Shown here one piece after another: positions 57,878 to 64,000 of a stretch of DNA of 64,000 bases. The notes under the pieces were generated by a model. The model made no database searches, had not been told where the DNA came from, and worked only from the letters and a program-made list of their open reading frames with translations. The position numbers were made by a program, and so were the translations under genes. The stretch lies in assembly GCF_016925635.1 (NCBI RefSeq), contig NZ_CP070490.1, positions 1,178,001 to 1,242,000 on the forward strand. Reading direction: 5' to 3'. Source of the DNA: Lysinibacillus fusiformis. GTDB lineage: Bacteria; Bacillota; Bacilli; Bacillales_A; Planococcaceae. Each line of letters begins with the position of its first letter. Position 1 is the stretch's first letter.

Positions 57878-59350
57878 TCATGAATGTTCATACCACGTTA
57901 AGATTGTTTCTGCATCTCGCTGCTCTAAACTGGATACACTTCCCGTAGTGCCAGTTGCTCCTGACATGACGGTTGCTTTTATAGACATAACATTCTTTCT
58001 TTTTTGAAAGTACGATTGTGTACTTTCAATAGATTGAATGCGTTTTTTCTCCATGATTAATGTAATTCGACTAAAAACTCGATACTGCATGGCCAGTTGC
58101 TTCCCATCAATTTGATAGCCTGCAGTTTTATGCTGCCAAATACCAAGCAAAATCTTTAATGGAATTAACAGCAATGACAATAGCCCGTATGGGTAAAAGA
58201 AATAACTACATGCACCAATAATCGGAACTAGCCAGATAAAATCAATTCGATAGAAAAATGGTCTTGCCCTTTTTGGTGAGCGAATAAATGTAGGATGCCA
58301 ATTCATATCTGGGAAAAGCTGTTCTAATGTTTGCATACAATCTGGCTTCTTAATGAGTGGAAATAGCGTAATTTTTTTATCATTTCCATCTTCGCCGTTG
58401 CCTCCAGCACTTTCCACGACCACTGTAGCAAAGCCTGTTAACTGACGCAATGGATTTTCCACAATACGAATTGCCTGAATTCGATTCAACGGCAAAGTAA
58501 TACGCTTTTTCTCTAATAGACCCTTTGTGATAATCAGTTTGTCTTCTTCAATGCGGACTGTATAGTCATAATAATTAATGAGTGTGATGATCACCGATAC
58601 AATCCAAGCCACAATTAAAACCACCATCACCGTTAACGCCACTAAAAATGCTCCGATTTTCACAAAATCAGCTAACTCATGAAATACCGTTTCATAAGGA
58701 ATAATATCGGAAAATTGTGAAGCAACAGCTACAAGACCTGATAGCACGACACCAATTCCCCCGGATGTTGTTGCCAATACCAGCAAATCACGCATAGACA
58801 TATGGTAAATCATTGGGGTTGATACGGCTTCCTCTATTACTTGTGCTTGATCTTGTTGTTGAACCGCTTCACTTTTAGCATGACGCATTTCTAATTCAAT
58901 AACATCTGCCGCTGCTTTGCGAATGGCTGTCAGCTCAACCTCAGGTTTTCCGCCCTTACTACCAGCCGTCTCCACCTGAACTTTCACTAAACCAAAAATA
59001 CGATGAAAAACACCTTCATTGTAATTTAAACTTTGAATACGCTCAAAAGGGATATAACGTTTCTTTTTAACAAATAATCCATATGTTACACGCAACTCCC
59101 CATCTTCAAACCAGTATACAAATGTCCGCCATTTTATGATTCCCCCAATGAGTGCAAGAAGTGCTGCAACTCCCCATACACCGAAAAGTAAAATAGTCTC
59201 AAAAAAATGCTCACTACGAAAATTTAAAGAAAAATTAAAGCCGTTACTTATGATAATAATGGCAATTGGTAATATCATACTTTTCAATGCTTTTACACTC
59301 GTTATAATTGCAGACACTGGGTGTAAACGATTAATTTCCTTAGACATCAT
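57878..59350 (-). CDS. ydbT: Membrane protein with bacterial PH domains, YdbT-like
   Basis: A 490-residue protein with several hydrophobic segments and repeated bacterial PH (bPH_2) domains: GLFVKKKRYIPFERIQSLNY, GLLEKKRITLPLNRIQAIRI and a third, degenerate MEKKRIQSIESTQSYF. It overlaps the ydbS gene by 11 bases. The pair is conserved in Bacillus; no firm function is known to me. Confidence 0.9.
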   Translation of the reverse strand: MMSKEINRLHPVSAIITSVKALKSMILPIAIIIISNGFNFSLNFRSEHFFETILLFGVWGVAALLALIGGIIKWRTFVYWFEDGELRVTYGLFVKKKRYIPFERIQSLNYNEGVFHRIFGLVKVQVETAGSKGGKPEVELTAIRKAAADVIELEMRHAKSEAVQQQDQAQVIEEAVSTPMIYHMSMRDLLVLATTSGGIGVVLSGLVAVASQFSDIIPYETVFHELADFVKIGAFLVALTVMVVLIVAWIVSVIITLINYYDYTVRIEEDKLIITKGLLEKKRITLPLNRIQAIRIVENPLRQLTGFATVVVESAGGNGEDGNDKKITLFPLIKKPDCMQTLEQLFPDMNWHPTFIRSPKRARPFFYRIDFIWLVPIIGACSYFFYPYGLLSLLLIPLKILLGIWQHKTAGYQIDGKQLAMQYRVFSRITLIMEKKRIQSIESTQSYFQKRKNVMSIKATVMSGATGTTGSVSSLEQRDAETILTWYEHS

Positions 59351-59819
59351 CTTCCGCCACCCTTGCTAAATCAGAGATACGAGCACGCAGTACGTCTGCT
59401 TCGTCCATAACAAGTGCAGGAATGGTATGTACAGTTGCTGCTGTTGAAATAGAAATATTACCTAAATCGTATTTTTTTAATATCGGCCCTTGTGTCGTAT
59501 CAACATGCTGAACACGCACCATTGGTATTAATGTGCGTTTCACTACAAATAGACCATGTTGTACTTCGATTTCATGCTCACGTACCTCATAACGCCATCT
59601 TTCCCATCTTATTTTCGGGAATATAAAAATAGACAGTATCGCACTTAGTACTACAACTGCACCAGCTATGAAGAAAATAAATGACGGCCATTCAAAATAA
59701 TAAGTACCATAGCTTACCAGCCCCGCTACAATTAATAGCACCAAAGTTTGTATAACCCCATAAAAACGCCACACAGTTAGCCCTTTACGAGAAATTTGAT
59801 GAATCGGTTGTGCTCTCAT
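59340..59819 (-). CDS. ydbS: Membrane protein with bacterial PH domain, YdbS-like
   Basis: A 159-residue protein, the same length as B. subtilis YdbS, with two membrane segments and one bPH_2 domain (FVVKRTLIPMVRVQHVDT, ISTAATVHTIPAL). ATG at 59819 follows AGAGGGGG; an upstream ATG at 59861 has no ribosome site. First gene of the ydbS-ydbT pair. Confidence 0.92.
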   Translation of the reverse strand: MRAQPIHQISRKGLTVWRFYGVIQTLVLLIVAGLVSYGTYYFEWPSFIFFIAGAVVVLSAILSIFIFPKIRWERWRYEVREHEIEVQHGLFVVKRTLIPMVRVQHVDTTQGPILKKYDLGNISISTAATVHTIPALVMDEADVLRARISDLARVAEDDV

Positions 59820-59892
59820 TGTCGTTCCCCCTCTTTCTTCATTAGGTGTATACGGATTCATTCACCTTTTTGTTTCAACTATAGCCGAAAAA

Positions 59893-59923
59893 AAACCTTA
59901 CAGCCACCATGACTGTAAGGTTT
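59893..59923 (-). terminator. cshA terminator
   Basis: AAACCTTACAG and CTGTAAGGTTT form a perfect 11-bp stem; the minus strand continues with a run of eight T. Confidence 0.92.
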
Positions 59924-59956
59924 ACTATAAAGATTAAGTGTATTTCGGTTGAAAAA

Positions 59957-61480
59957 TTATCCCTCGTTACGTCTTGGAGAGCGAGTACGACCTTGTCCGC
60001 CTTCACGACGTCCGCCTTCACGGCGTCCACCTTCGCGACGGCTACTGCTACTGCGACGTTCTCCACTGCGAGCATTGTCACGACGTCCGCCGCCAAAGCT
60101 ACGGTTACCACGGCCACGATCACCGCCACCACGGTTATTGCTAGAACGTTCACGACGCATTGGTAATGGACGTTCTTCTGTGATTGTTACTGGTGTATCG
60201 TCTGGCTCTCTCGTTAATGAACGTAGAGCAGCTGCAACAACATCCACTGCATCATGATTCTCTAGTAATTCTGCTGCAAATGTGCGGTAATCACCTAAAT
60301 TGTTATTAGCAATAAGACCTTCCAGTGTTTCCACAGCTAAACGTTGTTGACCTTCTAATGCTTCATCAGTTGTTGGTGGGCGAAGAGGTGTCATACGTTT
60401 TTTCGTAGTTTCTTCTACAATACGTAAGTAACCCATTTCACGTGGTGTTACAAATGTTACGGCAAGACCTGATTTACCTGCACGACCTGTACGTCCAATA
60501 CGGTGAACGTAAGATTCAGGATCTTGAGGAATATCAAAGTTATAAACGTGTGTCACACCAGAAATATCAAGTCCACGAGCGGCTACATCTGTCGCAACAA
60601 GGATATCGATTTTATTTTCTTTAAACTGGCGTAATACTGAGATACGCTTCGCTTGGCTTAAATCACCATGAATACCTTCAGCTAAATAGCCACGAATAGA
60701 TAGGGCCTGTGCAAGCTCATCTACACGACGTTTTGTACGACCAAAAATAATAGCTAGCTCTGGTTGGTGAACATTTAATAAACGAGATAAAACATCGAAT
60801 TTTTCACGTTCAGCAGACTTAACAAAATATTGATCAATATTATCAACTGTTAATTCTTTTGCTTTAATTTTCACGATTTCTGGATCACGCATAAATGTTT
60901 CTGCAATTTTACGGATTGCTGGTGGCATCGTTGCTGAGAACAGTAATGTTTGACGCTCAGAAGGCACGTTTTCTAAGATTGAATTAATATCATCGATAAA
61001 GCCCATGTTTAACATTTCATCTGCTTCATCCAATACTAATGTTTGAACATCTTCTAATTTTAACGTACGACGATTAATATGATCAATAATACGACCTGGC
61101 GTACCAACAATGATTTGAGGTCTATTTTTCAGTGCACGAATTTGACGGCCAATTTCTTGACCACCGTATACTGATAATAATTTTACGCGTTTGTCATAGC
61201 CAATTTTATATAGCTCTTCTGAAACTTGAATCGCTAACTCACGAGTTGGAGCAATGACTAACGCTTGAATATTAGGGTTTTTTGGATCGATTTTTTCGAT
61301 TAGTGGAATCCCGAAAGCGGCAGTTTTACCAGTACCTGTTTGTGCTTGACCTAATACATCACGGCCTTCAATCGCAAAACGAATAGTACCTTCTTGGATT
61401 GGTGTTGCTTCTTCAAATCCCATACGCTTTACTGAGCGTAATGTAGATTCGCTAATATTTAATTCTGAAAAATTTGTCAA
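59957..61480 (-). CDS. cshA: DEAD-box RNA helicase CshA
   Basis: A 507-residue ATP-dependent RNA helicase active in mRNA turnover and ribosome assembly. Q motif FEEATPIQ, Walker A AQTGTGKT (46-53), DEAD, SAT, and [10 protein letters not shown] are in order. The last 75 residues are a low-complexity RGG/Arg-Gly-Ser tail ([18 protein letters not shown] and [10 protein letters not shown] repeats). TTG at 61480 is chosen, nine bases after GGAG; another TTG three codons upstream overlaps that site. The repetitive tail creates open frames on the opposite strand that are not genes. Confidence 0.95.
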   Translation of the reverse strand: MTNFSELNISESTLRSVKRMGFEEATPIQEGTIRFAIEGRDVLGQAQTGTGKTAAFGIPLIEKIDPKNPNIQALVIAPTRELAIQVSEELYKIGYDKRVKLLSVYGGQEIGRQIRALKNRPQIIVGTPGRIIDHINRRTLKLEDVQTLVLDEADEMLNMGFIDDINSILENVPSERQTLLFSATMPPAIRKIAETFMRDPEIVKIKAKELTVDNIDQYFVKSAEREKFDVLSRLLNVHQPELAIIFGRTKRRVDELAQALSIRGYLAEGIHGDLSQAKRISVLRQFKENKIDILVATDVAARGLDISGVTHVYNFDIPQDPESYVHRIGRTGRAGKSGLAVTFVTPREMGYLRIVEETTKKRMTPLRPPTTDEALEGQQRLAVETLEGLIANNNLGDYRTFAAELLENHDAVDVVAAALRSLTREPDDTPVTITEERPLPMRRERSSNNRGGGDRGRGNRSFGGGRRDNARSGERRSSSSRREGGRREGGRREGGQGRTRSPRRNEG

Positions 61481-61714
61481 ACTTCTCAATCTCCTTTTTT
61501 CCTTTTAAGTTGACAAATGGTTACATTTTCAGATGAAGTTGTCGGCAAATTCGAGCCTGTGTAGTGGAACGTTTCCGTTACTTAAAAATTTTCTCTACAT
61601 GATAGTTCATATAGAGCTCTCTTATATGAAAAGGAAAGCCCGGTCTTTACCGAGCGGTTCGATTCTGTCGTAATTATTAACTTTAGAATAAAACCGTTGT
61701 GTTCAAAAAAAAGT
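61481..61714. other. cshA leader region
   Basis: About 234 bases upstream of cshA with no gene. It holds a short stem near 61638-61656 (CCCGGTCTTTACCGAG) followed on the minus strand by CTTTCCTTTT, perhaps a second terminator or a leader structure. A long leader before an RNA helicase gene often carries post-transcriptional control, but nothing specific is recognised. Confidence 0.35.
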
Positions 61715-61738
61715 ACTCTTCAACCAAATATGAAGAGT
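61715..61738 (-). terminator. Esterase gene terminator
   Basis: ACTCTTCA (61715-61722) pairs with TGAAGAGT (61731-61738); the minus strand continues ACTTTTTTTT. Confidence 0.85.
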
Positions 61739-61831
61739 CTTCGCACAAAATGTATCCATTGCTTACACTAGTCTAACATGGCTTTAAATCCTATGCAACG
61801 ATAACGCATGAGTCGTAATAATCTGACTACT

Positions 61832-62524
61832 TTATTCGTTCTTCAAAAACATTAAAACCTGTGGAAACCATTCAGAGCAATCTTCCTCAAAACATATATG
61901 ATGCTTGCCATTATCAGAAAAATACAAAACTTTGTCTTTTGAGGCTAATTCATCAAAAAGAAATTGTGCCGTGTGATAGGGCACTATCCCATCCAACTTA
62001 CCTTGCACGATGTATACAGGAATTCGAATATGTTGATAATACGGCGCCACCATCCTTACCAGCTTCATAAATTCTACCGTTGATGCAAGAGGCACATTGT
62101 TAAACTTATGATGGTATCGTAAATAGAGTTCGTTATTAGTCAAATTATGGTGATATGCTTCAGTAGCTAACATTTTGAAATCATTGACTAGCTGCTTAGG
62201 GCTCACATACTTTGCAGCAGCACTCAGTAATACAAGTTTTTTTACTTTATAGCGTTTAGCTAAGTATAGTGCTATGATTCCTCCCATTGAAAAACCGACA
62301 ACGATTACCTCATCAACTTTTTTTACTAATGATCGGAAGGCTAACTCTGCATCCATTAACCAATGCTTTGCCTTAAAACCACTCATATGCAATTCTTCTC
62401 CATGCCCAGACAATGTCGGCTCTGCAATGACCCAATCTGTATGTGCACGCAAGTATGTTGTGAATGGCTCTACCTCATAAGGTCCACCTGAAAAACCGTG
62501 AATACATAGTACACCTACTGACAA
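61832..62524 (-). CDS. Alpha/beta-hydrolase carboxylesterase (Est30/YvaK-like)
   Basis: A 230-residue carboxylesterase of the alpha/beta-hydrolase fold. HGFSGGPYE forms the oxyanion region, VVGFSMGG holds the nucleophile (S79), and GKLDGIVP and GKHHICFEE hold the acid and histidine. TTG at 62524 follows GAGGTGA; another TTG seven codons upstream is weaker. It lies between murF and cshA, in the same direction. Substrates are probably short-chain esters. Confidence 0.9.
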   Translation of the reverse strand: MSVGVLCIHGFSGGPYEVEPFTTYLRAHTDWVIAEPTLSGHGEELHMSGFKAKHWLMDAELAFRSLVKKVDEVIVVGFSMGGIIALYLAKRYKVKKLVLLSAAAKYVSPKQLVNDFKMLATEAYHHNLTNNELYLRYHHKFNNVPLASTVEFMKLVRMVAPYYQHIRIPVYIVQGKLDGIVPYHTAQFLFDELASKDKVLYFSDNGKHHICFEEDCSEWFPQVLMFLKNE

Positions 62525-62563
62525 CGTCCTCACCTCATTTAACAAAGATAACTCTACATGAAT

Positions 62564-62592
62564 AAATCGGTGAGCGTATATCCCACCGATTT
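62564..62592 (-). terminator. murF terminator
   Basis: AAATCGGTG (62564-62572) pairs with CACCGATTT (62584-62592); the minus strand continues ATTCATG after TTT. Confidence 0.75.
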
Positions 62593-62600
62593 CATTGATA

Positions 62601-63968
62601 CTATGACGTAAATGCCTTTAAGATCGTCTCTAATTTCATACCACGGGAGCCTTTAAGTAAAACAATAGATGCGTCATTCGCTTGTTTTAGCTTGTCAATA
62701 ATCGCCGTATAATCATCTTCCGCATACAATAAACGTTCTTCCTCAAAGCGCTCTTTTAATACTTGATAAAGATATGCCATCCGAGGGCCAAATAAGCAGA
62801 TATAATCGATTTCATGCTCATTTATATATTCTGCTAGCCCTTCGTGGAAACTTTGCTCATTTGGTCCAAGCTCCAGCATGTCTCCTAACACAAGCCATTT
62901 TTCAGGACGAATTGTAGAGGAAGCCATAAATTGAATGGCAGCTTTTACCGAGGTTGGTGCTGCATTATAGGCATCGTTGATAAACAATGCACCATTCGTT
63001 CCTTGCACTTGTTGCATCCTCATATCTGTTAATACCACATGCTCTAAGGATGTACGAATTTGTTCATTGTTTAAACCTAGCTTATGAGAAATTAACATGG
63101 CCACAAGTGTATTTTTCACTTGATGCTTGCCAAGCACTGAAATAAAGAAGTCACCCTCTATCATACCGTGTGTAGTGAAGTGACTACCATCCGCATTAGC
63201 GTGAATATTTTCTACGTATAAAAGATTATCTGACTCTAATCCAAACGGCACTGCCTGTAAGTGCTGTTCCTTTGCCACTAATTCCTGAAGCAGAGGTTCA
63301 TCGCCATCATAGAATAATAGACCATCTGGTTGCATTCCTTGAATAATTTCAAACTTCGCTTTTGCTATACCTGCACGTGACCCTAGATCCTGCATATGGG
63401 CCTCACCAATATTTGTGATAACTGTCATATGAGGACGAGCAAGCTTAGTTAAAAATTCAATTTCGCCGAATCCACTCATGCCCATCTCAAGGACGGCCAC
63501 ATCCGTATCTTCATCAAGCTGTAAGATTGTAATCGGCAGGCCTAATTGATTATTAAAGTTCCCAATCGTTTTTTGTACCTTAAAGAATGGAGCAAGTGTC
63601 CCCGCTAAAATATCCTTTGTTGATGTCTTACCATTTGAACCTGTAATGCCAATAAATTTTGCTTTATGTTCATTACGATAGGCTCTAGCCATTTCTTGCA
63701 AAGCTAATTCTGGATCATCCACAAATAATAAAGGGTAACCTTCTGGTGGATTGGGCTCATCTTTTTGCCAAAGAGAAGCTCCCGCACCTTTCTCAAATGC
63801 TTGAATCACAAACTTGTGTCCATTTGTATGCTCACCACGAAATGGTACAAATAGGTCCCCTTGTTGAATTGTTCTTGTATCAATAGAAATTCCTGACACA
63901 ACCGTGTCACCAAAAGCCGCCATATCCTCATTTAACCATGCAGCTAATTGTTTTAATGTTTTTTTCAC
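62601..63968 (-). CDS. murF: UDP-N-acetylmuramoyl-tripeptide--D-alanyl-D-alanine ligase MurF
   Basis: A 455-residue Mur ligase that adds D-Ala-D-Ala to the cell-wall precursor using ATP. The P-loop GITGSNGKTSTKD (107-119), NFNNQLGLPIT and LEMGMSGFGEIE are all present, and the N-terminal UDP-binding domain has GISIDTRTIQQGDLFVPF. The start is GTG at 63968. In B. subtilis murF follows ddl, which would lie just outside this window. The last 32 bases of the window hold only the upstream region. Confidence 0.97.
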   Translation of the reverse strand: MKKTLKQLAAWLNEDMAAFGDTVVSGISIDTRTIQQGDLFVPFRGEHTNGHKFVIQAFEKGAGASLWQKDEPNPPEGYPLLFVDDPELALQEMARAYRNEHKAKFIGITGSNGKTSTKDILAGTLAPFFKVQKTIGNFNNQLGLPITILQLDEDTDVAVLEMGMSGFGEIEFLTKLARPHMTVITNIGEAHMQDLGSRAGIAKAKFEIIQGMQPDGLLFYDGDEPLLQELVAKEQHLQAVPFGLESDNLLYVENIHANADGSHFTTHGMIEGDFFISVLGKHQVKNTLVAMLISHKLGLNNEQIRTSLEHVVLTDMRMQQVQGTNGALFINDAYNAAPTSVKAAIQFMASSTIRPEKWLVLGDMLELGPNEQSFHEGLAEYINEHEIDYICLFGPRMAYLYQVLKERFEEERLLYAEDDYTAIIDKLKQANDASIVLLKGSRGMKLETILKAFTS

Positions 63969-64000
63969 AATAATCCCACTCAGTCTTTTTTATAGTGAAG

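Noticed and set aside
59875-60257. Ala/Val- or Pro/Arg-rich frames opposite and beside the end of cshA
   Set aside because: They are produced by the repetitive RGG-coding tail of cshA and have no independent start signal.

Overview
The window reads like a Bacillaceae chromosome, most probably Lysinibacillus or a close relative. The genes have Firmicutes Shine-Dalgarno sites (AGGAGG-type), often TTG or GTG starts, and moderately low GC. Several blocks keep the gene order of Bacillus subtilis: ydiB-ydiF / rex / tat / ydiL / groESL, acpS-ydcC-alr-ndoAI-ndoA-rsb-sigB-tex-sprT, and murF-cshA-ydbS-ydbT. The genus is an inference from gene content and was not tested by any search.

Layout. 1-3479: the 3' end of a non-ribosomal peptide synthetase (adenylation, carrier and terminal reductase domains) with its phosphopantetheinyl transferase. 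3828-6697: an iron-siderophore type ABC importer behind a perfect Fur box. 7275-17413: groEL-groES under CIRCE, a CPBP protease, tatC-tatA, rex, an ABC-F ATPase, a dense cluster of DnaA boxes, and tsaD-rimI-tsaB-tsaE. 17594-18473: a small lipoprotein gene and a lone tRNA-Asp. 18616-40309: a peptide and hydroxyproline catabolic island. 40354-46203: a 5S-23S-16S operon preceded (in transcription order) by eight tRNA genes. 46295-56437: sprT, tex, sigB-rsbWVUT, the MazEF-type pair ndoA/ndoAI, alr, ydcC and acpS. 56502-63968: rhomboid protease, acetyltransferase, ydbT-ydbS, cshA, an esterase and murF.

The most notable region is the island at 18.6-40.3 kb. It carries an Opp-type oligopeptide importer (oppB, oppC, a fused oppDF, and oppA on the opposite strand), two M24B proline-peptide hydrolases, sigma-54 itself (rpoN), a PAS-containing sigma-54 activator, and a complete set for trans-4-hydroxyproline breakdown: 2-epimerase, three-part D-hydroxyproline dehydrogenase, pyrroline-hydroxycarboxylate deaminase and 2-ketoglutarate semialdehyde dehydrogenase. 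A sodium:amino-acid symporter completes it. I can see six -24/-12 promoters by eye, one before each transcription unit except the first peptidase, rpoN and the activator. The simplest reading is a sigma-54 regulon that imports proline/hydroxyproline peptides (collagen-like), cleaves them and feeds 2-oxoglutarate. One member is a proline-racemase-family paralogue that has lost both catalytic cysteines.

Other points of interest are a family of long hairpin intergenic repeats (four copies), an inverted-repeat element at 24541-24696, an exact 155-bp tandem duplication at 53261-53570, a sigma-B type autoregulatory promoter in front of rsbV, and a sigB locus without rsbR, rsbS or rsbX. No CRISPR array, transposase or phage gene was seen.
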